From: Hsuehochloa calcarea
Lineage: Eukaryota; Streptophyta; Magnoliopsida; Poales; Poaceae
Direction of reading: 5' to 3'
Assembly (NCBI GenBank): GCA_036346395.1
Contig: CM070594.1
Coordinates: forward strand, 19,191,385-19,255,384
Length of the DNA: 64,000 nt
Of the stretch, positions 46,330 through 58,068 are shown piece after piece (within the stretch, counting starts at the first letter, position 1; every line of letters begins with the position of its first letter). Made by a program: the position numbers and the translations under genes. The notes beneath the pieces were generated by a model. That model did not search any database. It saw only the letters and a program-made list of their open reading frames with translations, and was not told the origin of the DNA.

Positions 46330-48205
46330 TGTAGGACCGGAAAGGCGACTGAGGGGGGGGGTGAATAGGCGCTTTCACAATTTTCTCGCCTAAATCGAAT
46401 TCAACACGAACTTCACTCCTTTAGCTATGAAGGCTAAGAAGATCAGTAAGCACACAGCGGAAGCCTTGTGCTGAATTCGATAACCCCCGACAACCACACG
46501 ACACAAATGTGGAGACTTAAACTCAAAGGGTTGATCTGGGCACAGGCGGTCGGACCGGTTACCAAGGGCGGTCGACCGACGTTCAACCAATGATCGGCCG
46601 GCAACTAGTCAAGGTCGGACCGGTGGACAACGATTCGACCAAGGCGATCTGTGATCGAATATACGGCGGTCGGACCACCGTTACAAGACCGGTCGACCGG
46701 TTCGATCGATCTTGAAAAATCCACCCCAAATCCAAAACGAAATTTGATCCAACTTTTGATTCAACCAATGAAACTTGACCAAATTTGAGCACACCTCCCT
46801 AATGATATTGGAGACCTATTTCTAGCGACGATCCTTCGATCCACTTCATGAAACAAACTCTCAAGGATTAAACAAAGAAGTGCACAAACCCTAGAAGTAT
46901 GAAAAACTTTGATTCAAGACTTGCTTGTGGGGGTTGATGGTCTAGATGATCATAGGAGTACTCCCACACATCAAAGCAAGACACAAGGGGTCAAAAGACC
47001 AAGTTTGAACACTTGAATCAAGGAAGCATAAAATTCATCCAAATGAGAGAAGAACACAAAAGAGGAGACAAATGATCTCACAAGCAAGTATCACAAGATT
47101 GATTGATCTCACAAGATGCTTACAAAGCCACTCCAACAAGGAGGACAAGAGCTCACTCAATGAGCATACAATCTCTCCCTCTCTTCCTCTCCAAGCCCTA
47201 ACCCTAGAAAAGCAAAGGGGGAAACCAAATGAATGCCTCAAAGGTTTTCCTTCTCCCCCTTTCCTATTTATACTAGAGAGGACTAGAGTCACATTTGGGG
47301 CCCACTCACACATGGGACCCACACAAATCTGTTGAAGCAATCGCCTGCTTCACCACGTGTAGGTTGATCTGCGGTTCTCATCGACGCCAAGCCTCTCTTG
47401 TCCGAATCCCATCGGAACCTCGCGAGAGACTTCGCACCGATATCCGCACCGCCGATCCAACCAATTGCATCAACCACCCGTTCGATCCATCTTGCCCATC
47501 TCGCACCATGCTTGAGTCACACGACCTCACCGTATCCATGATCGTTCGGACCTCGGCTCTCCAAGCGTAGTCGATCCACCCACCGCTGACGTCGTTGACT
47601 CGCAAGCCACCGCATGACAATAGACAAACAAACCGTTTAGGGAACAAGTTCTTCACAACTTGACCCACGTTAGTTCCACAATGCAATATGCAATAATAAA
47701 GCATTGATAACTAAACATTAAACACAATCAACATGCATCAATGCGAACTTGGCTTACCTCCAGCCATTGCGGCCCGATCGCCCCACAGGCGGTCCGACCG
47801 ATATCGGCCGATCGGACCGCTCCCACAACTGGCGGTCGGACCGGTCAAAAGACAAGCCAAAAATCTAGCTTGAAAATCCGAAACCTTCGGAATTTTCAAC
47901 TCAATAGAACTTTTGACTGGGAGCTCCAAAAATGATGGGACCACATCCAGGAGACTCCCCTCACCTGCCTACACAACCTATTTTTGGCTAAGCTCCAAAG
48001 CCAAACTTAGGTCGACCGATCCGACCGCCACCACGGCCGGTCCGATCGACTCCACGGCGGTCCGACCGCCCACTCCACCTGGTCGGACCGCTGTGGTCCG
48101 ACAAAGAAGAAGCAAACCCAAAACGCGAGATTTTGCAAACCAACAAAGCCATTGCCAATTGACTCATCATCCTGAGATCGTGCACATATCCTCACGATAT
48201 CAACA
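46330..48205 (-). repeat. 3' LTR of the gag-only element (left copy)
   Basis: 1876 bp, plus-strand ends TGTAGGACCGG...GATATCAACA. It is nearly identical to 52315-54162 except for short indels, mostly in GC-rich GGTCGGACCG motifs (46540-46720 and 47770-48100). Confidence 0.93.
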
Positions 48206-48220
48206 ATCTCCCCCTTGATG
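48206..48220 (-). other. polypurine tract of the gag-only element
   Basis: The minus strand reads CATCAAGGGGGAGAT directly before the LTR start TGTTGATATC. It is the plus-strand primer for reverse transcription and matches the tract at 57880-57893. Confidence 0.85.
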
Positions 48221-49699
48221 AACACATTGGCAATTTCCAAGAAAATGTGGTTTTTCGAAATGAAAAGTAAAAATCGCCGTTTTAGCATAAAGGCACAACT
48301 TGGTCCATAAGCAAGAAAAAGCTTAGGAACCCACCAAGTCGGCTTGAATTGTGAAGGCAAGTGAGATAAGGCATTGAGCGCACAAAAGATTCAAAATCCG
48401 GAAGATGGCCAAAAATCTCACTAAGGTCCATATGAAAGACAATAAGTTCTATTTGACCTTTGATCATTGTGAGTCTTCTTGAATTGCAATTCAAATCGAA
48501 AAAAGGCAATAAAACCCGAGACTCAACTCACTATGATCACAAATTTTCAAAGGGTTCACAAAATTTTGTGTGTGTGTGTGTGTTCTTTTATGCATGAAAC
48601 CTTATGTGAACCAAAAGCTCCAAAGCGAAGATTTTCTTCAATCCTTCTCCCCTTTGACAATGAATTCATCAAGATGCATGAGAGAAGAACGAGCATGAAG
48701 AAATGACTTTATTTAAAATTTAGCAAAAGGAGCCATGACCATTATCTATGTAGACAGTACAAGACATATACCAAGCCATATAAAGAGTAGAAGCTATATT
48801 CAATCATGGCAAAACATGTCTTTATAAAGCTAACACCAAGATAGCGTAAATCGAGATTAACAGAATTAAAACCATGAAAGGTTGCTCAATGTCATAGATT
48901 CACTAAAAGCAACCAAAAATGAGTCAAGCCATGTCTATAAGCAAAAAGAGACTCAAAACAAGAGTTGAGGCATTTTGAGCATTAAGAGAATTCTTTTGAA
49001 GCAAAGCTCAAGCACTTGACCCCTTTTTTTTCTTTTTTTTACTGTGCTAGATCTCAAGCCTTGCCGCGACCATCTCAAGCGATAAGCTTAAAAGAGTGGT
49101 CTAGGTCATCCAAAACTCCCCCTGAGTTCATGCCTAGTGCAATGGCAAGCCGTCTCATGAGAAAGGATTGGTGAGATCAGTTTTTTCGCACAGAAAATCT
49201 CATTTCATTTTTTTATTTGCTTGACTTAAGAAGATAAAAAGCTCATTTTTCATCTCAAAATAAGTTCAAGACTCAATTCAACCTATTAGACATGGCAAGA
49301 ATCATAAAAGGATCACTAGAGCAAAACTAGTAACAAGATCCAACAAGACATGATTCGATTCAATTTGCTCACAGATATAAAGCTAGCAAGGCAAAAGCTG
49401 AGCTAAACAAGAAGAGCCATAAAGGAAGTCTAGCATACTATCACTTGATATGACAAGGTATAGAGTATGAAATCAAGCCATACAAGGACAATAATCAAAG
49501 CTCCACAGATTTTATTATGCAATGCAAGATATTTGAAATAAACATGCATTATGATACAATTAAAACAAAAAGAGCAAATTCCCTCAAAACATCCATGCCT
49601 CGATCTTTGGGATTTGAGATAAAGGATCAGGGTGTCGATCTTGAGATGGACGAGGCACAGGAATAGCAAAAGAAGCGTGAGAAAAAGATTAGGCACAAA
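48221..49699 (-). other. non-coding 3' interior of the gag-only element
   Basis: Contains a short TG microsatellite (about 48569-48582) and no recognisable protein. In an autonomous copia, pol would lie between gag and the polypurine tract. Confidence 0.6.
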
Positions 49700-52258
49700 A
49701 TCATAAGAATGCCCATGAGCACCACCTGGACCTCTCCAAAACGATCTACCAAAAGACCGATACTCCCCCTGTCTAGGTGCTACCCGTGGTCTATCCTCAC
49801 GATATCCAAGACCAAACCTTTGCTGGACCCACCAAAAGAGTCAACAGAGTTCTCTACAAACCTAGGCCTATAAATGGTACATTTGAATAGGTCGCCTGCT
49901 CTAGAGACTACGGTGAAGAAGAGACTCCTCTAATGGATCTCAAGGTGCTCATTCTCTCTTTCCTCTCAATCTTTGCTCTCCTAAGCAAAACTCAACCGTG
50001 TGGCCCTCTTTCTTGCGAGAAGATGCAATGGTACTTGACCTTTTGAGGGGTCCGTCTTGGTGAGACGAAGCACCATTCTTGCTAGAAAGAGATTGAGCGG
50101 AACCTCACGACTTTAGGAACAACCTTTGAAGTCAAAGAAGGTTCTTGCTCAACCAAACCACTTTTCACAACTCTAGCAATCTTTGGTGGAAGATTCTTGG
50201 AAAGCTCTAGGGACTTAAAACCTAGGTCACTGTTTTTCACACTTACCTTGGATTGGTCTAGAATCAAGTTGAGTTTCTTTTTCCCACTAGAAAACTTCTC
50301 AAGAGTCATTTTGAGGTAATCGTTCTCTTTTACCAAAACTCCACAATTGGAACACTTTTTAGAATCGATTGCCTCAACATGTTTTCTCTTAAGAAGATCC
50401 ACTTCCACTTTAAGAGCTTCACAAGACACACAATAGGACTCTCCAATCCTATTCAACTGCTCCTTAAATTTGACTCTAAAAGCCTCTTGTATCTTACCAA
50501 TAGCAATATCAATTTCAGCATGCAACATACAAGAGGAAGAATCAATGACTTTCTTGGAAGCAGTAAGAGACATGAATCTTTCAATTTTAGCTTTCTCTTC
50601 AAGAGTCTTGTTTAAAGCTTCAATCTCAATTGTAAGCTTAGGGCAATTTTCACAAGAGGCAATTCTAGAATAGGCAACCATTTCAGTCATCTCTTGCATT
50701 TTAATTCGATTATTCTTACAATGAGAACAAGTGTGACTAGCATCAAATTTTGCAATTCTTCTAAAGAGCTATCCAGTTTCAATTCTAGCAAAGCACGCTT
50801 TGAGCAATTTAATGGAATAGCTTCTAAGCGATCACATCAAGCGGAATGGCATTCATGCAAGCAGAACTAGACTTGAGAGATTCTAGTTCGAAAGAGCATT
50901 TTCAATTGTTTTCAACGGAGGAATGAGCATTATTCAAGCTTGACAATTCATTAAGCAAGCTAGAGCATGAATCACAGAATTCATCAGGATTAATGGATTT
51001 GAGCCTAACCACTTCTAGGTTCAAATTATCAATCATAGTATCCTGTTTCTTAATTAATTTAGCTTGCTTATGCAATTTTTGTTCGGCAAGCACCAAAGCC
51101 CTTTTCATGTCAGGAAGTGAAGGGCATACCTCATCGGGATCACTAAAAGGATCCTCATTTGTTGGAGAAATCATTGTCGTGGTCGTTCTTAGCCATAAAG
51201 CACATGCCGGTGAAATCACGTGCCTTCTTCTTGCCACGGGAGTCACTCTTGTCGTCCTCCGACTCCGAGTCCACATCTTCCATGCTCACATCCTCTAGAG
51301 CTTCAAGGACTCGGCTGACAAACTTGCAATAGTTTGTCTTCTTGGACTTAGCATCCTAAGCTTGAGGATGCCTTTGTGACTCCTTCTCCTCCTTGCCCTT
51401 GACTTGGGGCATCTAGGCGAATGTGATTGAGCTCACCACACTCGAAGCATGTGATAGGTCCACCTCTCCTCCTACTCCTCACATTATTGTAGGCTCTCGT
51501 GAATTTTGTGGATAGGAGGGCTAAGTCATCCTCGGGTAGTCTCTCAAGTTGCTCATCGCTCAAAGAATGCAAAGCAGACAAAGAAAATCGGATGAGCTAA
51601 CATTAAAAGAATCGAAGATATCTACCCTTAGATTGATCGACCACTAAAGCCATCGAATCATCGAAGAGACGTGAGATAAAATCAATCTCATGCGTCTTCA
51701 ACCTCGAGTAAAGCTTATCCATGGTAAGCTCGCTCATGACAGTGTTGTCATTGATGGCCGTGATCTTCATCCCCCAGACCTTCACATCCAAAGCACCCAA
51801 AAGTTGGCGTGCATTTTCGGACTCCGAAAAAACAAGATCAACAAATGCGGAGATCATGAAGAATTTTAGAAAATCTCCCCACGGCTCATCTAAAGATTCA
51901 CGTGTCTTTGCTCGATTTTGGAGTATGCTTTCTTAAGTCGGTTCATCTCACTTCCTTGATCGCGATGGACCCTCGTGATAATCACAAAGAGTCGCGGATC
52001 TCATGAGCAGACAGCAAATGAGCAACACGCTCAAACTCCGATCGACTAAGGCCTTGAATCAAGAAATTCCGAGCCCTGCTGTTGTTCTCCACATCTGGAG
52101 TGATCAAATTGTCATCGGCTGGCACGACATAAGGATTTTTCACCTTAAGCCAAATCGCGTGCCCTTGAGCCTCGATGTAGGCCTCCATTCGGCCTTCAAT
52201 AAGCAAAATCAACTCCATCAAAAACATGTGGCTCGATTGAATATCGCTCGATCGCCAT
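49700..52258 (-). pseudogene. copia-type gag (UBN2-like) of the gag-only element, frameshifted
   Basis: Retrotransposon capsid protein. It starts at ATG 52258 (MAIERYSIEPHVFDGVDFAY), 44 bp after the PBS, then loses frame by what looks like a single missing base. The core continues as MEAYIEAQGHAIWLKVKNPY and LIQGLSRSEFERVAHLLSAH. Further pieces follow at 51857-51603, at 51581-51348 (knuckle CFECGELNHIRLD, last Cys replaced), at 51276-50902 and at 50699-50082. The last is a long coiled-coil tail with CX2C pairs such as CSNCGV and CENCPK. Gly/Arg-rich remnants reach about 49700. Several frameshifts break it, though the pieces are long and little diverged. Confidence 0.8.
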
Positions 52259-52300
52259 GGCTCCAAAGACCGGTTAAGATCTATAGCAAAGAGCTAACCG

Positions 52301-52312
52301 GCTCTGATACCA
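52301..52312 (-). other. primer-binding site of the gag-only element
   Basis: The minus strand reads TGGTATCAGAGC, two bases (AG) after the 5' LTR end. It is complementary to initiator tRNA-Met, as in most plant copia elements. Confidence 0.93.
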
Positions 52313-52314
52313 CT

Positions 52315-54162
52315 TGTAGGACCGGAAAGGCGACTGAGGGGGGTGAATAGGCGCTTTCACAATTTTCTCGCCTAAATCGAATTCAACACAAACTTCACTC
52401 CTTTAGCTATGAAGGCTAAGAAGATCGATAAGCACACAGTGGAAGCCTTGTCTTTGGTCGATAACCCCGACAACCACACGACACAAATGTGGAGACTTAA
52501 ACTCAAAGGGTTGATCACAGCACAGCGGTCGGACCGGTTACCAAGGCGGTCGGACCGACGTTCAACAATGATCCGACCGCAACTAGTGGCGGTCGGACCG
52601 TGGGCAACGATTCGACCAGCGATCAATGTCGAATATCGAGGGTCGGACCGCCGTTACATAAGACCGGACGATCGGTTCGATCGATCTTGAAAAATCCACC
52701 CCAAATCCAAAACGAAATTTGATCCAACTTTTGATTCAACGAATGAAACTTGACCAAATTTGAGCACACCTCCCTAATGATATTGGAGACCTATTTCTAG
52801 CGACGATCCTTGGATCCACTTGCGAAACAAACTCTCAAGGATTAAACAAAGAAGTGCACAAACCCTAGAAGTATGAAAAACTTTGATTCAAGACTTGCTT
52901 GTGGGGGTTGATGGTCTAGATGATCCTAGGAGTACTCCCACACATCAAAGCAAGACACAAGGGGTCAAAAGACCAAGTTTGAACACTTGAATCAAGGAAG
53001 CATAAAATTCATTCAAATGAGAGAAGAACACAAAAGAGGAGACAAATGATCTCACAAGCAAGTATCACAAGATTGATTGATCTCACAAGATGCTTACAAA
53101 GCCACTCCAACAAGGAGGACAAGAGCTCACCCAATGAGCATACAATCTCTCCCTCTCTTCCTCTCCAAGCCCTAACCCTAGAAAAGCAAAGGGGGGAAAC
53201 CAAATGAATGCCTCAAAGGTTTTCCTTCTCCCCCTTTCCTATTTATACTAGAGAGGACTAGAGTCACATTTGGGGCCCACTCACACATGGGACCCACACA
53301 AATCTGTTGAAGCAATCGCCTGCTTCACCACGTGTAGGTTGATCAGCGGTTCTCATCGACGCCAAGCCTCTCTTGTCCGAATCCCATCGGAACCTCCCAG
53401 AGACTCGCACCGATATCCGCACCGCCTGATCCAACCAAATTGCATCAACCACCGTTCGATCCATCTTGCCCATCTGCACCATGCTTGAGTCACACGACCT
53501 CACCCGTATCCATGATCGTTCGGACCTCGGCTCTCCAAGCGTAGTCGATCCACCCACCGTTGACGTCGTTGACCTGCAAGCCACCTGCACAACAATAGAC
53601 AAACAAACCGCTTTAGGAACAAGTTCTTCACAACTTGACCCACGTTAGTTCCACAATGCAATATGCAATAATAAAGCATTGATAACTAAACATTAAACAC
53701 AATCAACATGCATCAATGCGAACTTGGCTTACCTCCAAGCCATTGCGGTCTCGATCAGCCCCACGGGGCGGTCCGACCGATATCGGCGATCGGACCGCTC
53801 CCACAACGGTCGGACGGTCAAACAACCAAAAATCTAGCTTGAAAATCCGAAACCTTCGGAATTTTCAACTCAATAGAACTTTGTTGGGAGCTCCAAAATG
53901 ATGGGACCACATCCGGAGACTCCTCACCGCCTACACAACCTATTTTGGCTAAGCTCCAAAGCCAAACTTAGGTCGAGACCGATCCGACCGGCCACCACGG
54001 CCGGTCCGATCGACCCATCGCGATCGACCGCCCACTCCACCGGTCGGACGACACGTGATCCGCAAAGAAGAAGCAAACCCAGCGAGATTTTGCAAACCAA
54101 CAAAGCCATTGCCAATTGACTCATCATCCTGAGATCGTGCACATATCCTCACGATATCCACA
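52315..54162 (-). repeat. 5' LTR of the gag-only element (right copy)
   Basis: 1848 bp, plus-strand ends TGTAGGACCGG...GATATCCACA. A TATTTATACTAGAGAGGAC segment near 53240 is not a promoter in this strand sense, and no clear minus-strand TATA was fixed. It carries several extra short deletions relative to the left copy. Confidence 0.93.
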
Positions 54163-56223
54163 ATATGTTTCTGATTTTTTGAGTTTTTAGAGCCAAGTGT
54201 TTTATTATCAAGACAGGAAACCTACATAATTTGAGTTAAGGACTTATGATGGATTATTTCTGGGTTATCCTTTGCATTCGAGGGGTTTTCAGGTTCATAA
54301 TGTTGAGACTAACGTTATCCGGGAGACATGCAATATCACCTTTGATGAGACCAACCCTAGAGCTAGATCAGATATTTCAAGTCACATACAGGTGATAGAG
54401 AGCATCTTTGTAGAGGAAGATAATGATGGAGTCGATGATGGTCTCCCGCCTGTTGCTGACGCTCCTGTTCCAGCTCAAGAACCTGCTTCGACTACTTCCC
54501 CTTCCGTTGAGGCTACTGCTGCATCTTCATCATCAGTAGTACCTACAGAGGTCGAAGATGTGCTTTCTCCCCCAGGGGCTCCACTTCACATTCCGAGGCG
54601 TCATCCTCCGCATCAAATGATTAGTCATCTTCATGAGTGAGTTAGTCACACCAAGTATCACGATCCGAGTCTCTACTCCCATTATGCTTTTGTTGCTTTT
54701 TTCGAACCCCGCGATATACCACATGCTTTATCTCATTCGAGCTGAGTCAATATCATGCATGAGGAGTTAGAGAACTTTGAGATGGATAAAGTCTGAAAGC
54801 TAGTGGAGCCTCTTAGTGGTCATAGTGTGATAGGAACCCGTTAGGTGTTAAACAATAAACAAAGTGATCGAGGGTGGCTCGGTAGTGAGGAAAAAGGTTA
54901 GGTAGGTAGCTCAGGGCTTTAGCCAAGTTGAGGGGTTGGACTTTGGTGAGACATTCGCTCTTGTTGCTAGGTTAGAGGCAATTTGCATCTTGCTTGTATT
55001 TGTTGCATCTAAGTGTTTTAGGTTGTTCCAAATGGATGTCAAGAGTGCCTTTCTGAATGACTACATAGACGAGGAAATTTATGTTAGGCAACCCCCAGAC
55101 TTTGAGGATCCCAAACATTCACATCATGTCTTCAAGTTATCCAAAGCTCTGTATGGTCTTAAGCAAGCCCTTAAAACTTAGTATGATAGGCTTAAGATCT
55201 TCTTGCTTAAGAATAACTTTGAGATGTGTAAGGTACACAAGACCCTGTTCATTCTTAGGTATGGTAATGACTTCCTGCTTGCTTAGATTTATGTAGATGA
55301 TATTATCTTCGGTGGTTCTTCTCATGCTCTTGTTTCTATTTTTTCTAAGACCATGTTTAGGGAATTTGAGATGAGTATGATGGGAGAGCTCAACTACATT
55401 CTGGGGCTTCAAATCAAACAATGCAAGGAAGATATATTCATCTATCAGATGAAGTACACCAAAGATATGCTCAAGCGCTTTGAGATTGGTGACTGCAAGC
55501 CGATCGCCACTCCCATGGCGACTTCGACTGCTCTGGATCCAGATGAGGAAGGAGAAGTCATGGATCAACATGAGTACCACAGCATGATCGGCTCCCTCAT
55601 CTACCTGATGGCCTCAAGACCGGACATCCGCTTTGCGATCTGCCTCTGTGTGAGGTTTCAGGTTTCTCCGAAGACTTCCCATTGCGAAGCCGTCAAGCGC
55701 ATCTTCAGGTACCTCCAGTCTACCCTCCAGTATGGCATTTGGTATTCTTGCCCATCTTCCTTGTCTATTCGGGGGTTTTCATATTCTGATTTTGCAGACT
55801 ATCAACTAGATAGAAAGACCATCTCAGGCACTTGCCATTTCTTAGGCACTTCTCTTGTCTCTTGGTCTTCTAGGAAGTAGTCTTCTTTGCACAGTCCACG
55901 ACCGAGGCTAAGTACGTAGCTACCGCTAGCTGCTGTAGTCAGATTATGTGGATAGTGTCCACTAATAGGGACTACATGTTATCCTTTGATAGTGTACCAC
56001 TTCTTTTCTACAATACTAGCATCATTAGAATAGCCAAGAACTCGGTGCAGCACTCGAGGACCAAACACATAGACATTCGCTATCACTTCCTTAGAGATCA
56101 TTTATAGAAGGGTGATATTGTGCTAGAGTTTGTGGAGTCCGATGCTCAGTTAGCTAACACTATCACCAAGCCTTTAGACCCAACTAGGTTTGCCACCTTG
56201 AGGAGTGAGTTAGGGGTAATTTG
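54163..56223 (+). pseudogene. Ty1-copia integrase tail, reverse transcriptase and RNase H (outer element, part 2)
   Basis: The copia pol resumes after the ATATG duplication. Integrase tail: HSRGFQVHNVETNVIRETCN, then a Ser/Pro/Ala-rich linker (54430-54610). Reverse transcriptase: MDVKSAFLNDYIDEEIYVRQ (about 55033), KALYGLKQA and the catalytic IYVDDIIFGG (about 55290). It continues with FEMSMMGELNYILGLQIKQC and IGSLIYLMASRPDIRFAICL, then RNase H with STTEAKYVATASCC (about 55888) and the tail RTKHIDIRYHFLRDH. At least a dozen stops and some frameshifts exclude function. The coding end is TGA at 56221-56223. Confidence 0.9.
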
Positions 56224-57879
56224 AGGAGGAGTTGGTTCTCTTCTAAGTTTTCTTTGTTCATCCGATCTTTCCTTGATTTTTTTCTGAACTTTTTGATCGC
56301 TTTGATCTTTTTAGGCTTTTGAGGTTTTCTTGCATATTATTGTATCATATTGCATTCATATGAAAGTCATAAAAGATGCATTGTAATACAAGCTTTACTG
56401 CTTATCGTTTAAATTGCTGAAGTTTTGCTTATTACCCTCTTGAGCTTTAGTATTTCAGTTCTTGCTCAATTCCATGTCTAGTTCATTGACTTGACAGAAT
56501 TATCATACTTTCACATGTGTAGCTTAGTCTTTACTTGATGAGCTAGAACTTTAAGACAACTGAACTAAAAATTGTAACTTATGGATCTTTTAGCTAGTGC
56601 ACAATTAGTGATCTTTTTTTGACACTGGTCATATCAAAATTGCTTTGTTAGCTCTTGAATCTAGGATTGAACATCATTTAAGCTTCTTGCTCCCTTGTGA
56701 ATCTAAAATTGCTCCTGTGCAAAAAAAAAAAAAGTTTTAAGGTTCTCATGTGGTTAAATGGTGCTAAACTATTCTCACGAGACTACATATTAAAAACATA
56801 AACTTGAAGATAGTTTGATGATCCAAACGATGTCATGGGAACTGCTTGTCAACTTAACATGAACCTCAAGATATGTCGCCCTGGTTGAAGCTTATAAAGA
56901 GTTTGTGGATGGCTTCTAGTCCAGGATCGTCTTCACTAAGATAGACCTTTATTCAACTTCAACATGTGTTATTAATTGCAAATGAAAACTGTTATAAAAA
57001 GTGGGTGTTTGAAGTGCTTTGAGCAAAAATGATTTACTTTGGACTTTTAGTCTCTAGAATGGTCTTTGTTAGCTTCTTGATCTCACATTAACATTCTGAC
57101 ATGACCATTATCATTTTAGGATCGATTTTGATGAACTTGCTAATTTTGAAGCTTTGCCTAACTTGTAAAAAATTCATCGCTTCATCTTGAGCTTTCTAGC
57201 TTAGCTTTGATATATATGTATTAACATGATCTTGATAGCACCTTCATGTTTGATGTGCGTTGAGTAATAATAGAAATTCTAACTTGTTCTTTTGCGTAAT
57301 CTCCAAATCTTCTTGTACTAAAAATTTTAAAAATCTTAAAATGAATCCACTCCATTACATTTTATGTATACTATTTCTTATGATTCTTCCTCATTTCTGC
57401 ATTTGTCATCTCTGGATGAAAGGAATGCGTGATTTCTTGATGACTCCATTGTCAAAGGGGCAGAAGATATAGCAGAAATATTAAAAGGGGAGCTAATTGG
57501 GGAAAAAGAAAAAGGGAGAAAATATTTTTTTGAAAATGAGTGTTCATAGAGAGAGCGCATCTCAGTTTCATTCTTGTGCTCTTATTGCCATTTCTTAACT
57601 TGCATTGCAATTATTGAAACCTCACAATGATCAAATGCCAAATTGAACAATTGTTCTTTCATATGGACCTTGAGTGAGATTTTTTACTCCTCTTTAGAAA
57701 TTAAAGCTTTTATGCACTCTATTGCCCTACCTATCTTACTTCTACTAATCTGAAGCCAACTTAGTCATTTTCATCGCTTTCTCTTGCTTTTGGACTAAAT
57801 TATGATTTTGTGCGAAAATATCGAGTTTTTTCAAAAACAAACCTCCAATTTGCATTTTTGGTAAATTGTCAATATGTTC
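56224..57879 (+). other. 3' non-coding region of the outer copia element
   Basis: 1.65 kb of AT-rich sequence between the pol stop and the polypurine tract, with no conserved protein. A 70-residue frame at 57260 is not supported. Confidence 0.65.
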
Positions 57880-57893
57880 ATCAAGGGGGAGAT
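57880..57893 (+). other. polypurine tract of the outer copia element
   Basis: ATCAAGGGGGAGAT immediately precedes the LTR start TGTGGATATT. It is essentially the same as the tract of the nested gag-only element. Confidence 0.85.
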
Positions 57894-58068
57894 TGTGGAT
57901 ATTATGAGGATATGCTTATAATCTTGTAACGATGATACAATTGGCAATGGTGATAAGGGTTTGTTAAAACACTTATTTTTTGTAAAATTCAGAAACTGTT
58001 AGACTTTAGGCGGTCTAACCGGCCTTGATCGGCGGTGTGACCCCTCTAGTCTCCGTTTCAATCCAATA
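57894..58068 (+). mobile_element. 3' LTR remnant of the outer copia element, internally deleted
   Basis: It starts TGTGGATATTATGAGGATAT and ends CTCCGTTTCAATCCAATA, matching both ends of the 1973-bp solo LTR at 10471-12443, but only 175 bp remain. One GGCGGTCTAACCGGCC motif is kept. The final CA has become TA. Confidence 0.82.

Larger units (their letters stand above)
46330..54162 (-). mobile_element. 7.8-kb non-autonomous gag-only LTR retrotransposon (TR-GAG-like)
   Basis: A complete element in minus orientation. The 3' LTR is 46330-48205 and the 5' LTR 52315-54162. The PBS (minus TGGTATCAGAGC) lies two bases inside the 5' LTR, and a polypurine tract TCAAGGGGGAGAT lies at the 3' LTR. Perfect 5-bp target duplications ATATG are at 46325-46329 and 54163-54167. 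The 4.1-kb interior encodes only gag (52258 down to about 49700) and non-coding sequence. No protease, integrase, reverse transcriptase or RNase H is visible on either strand. It splits the copia pol relic exactly, and the copia reading resumes after the duplication. Movement would need enzymes from a related autonomous copia. Confidence 0.92.
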
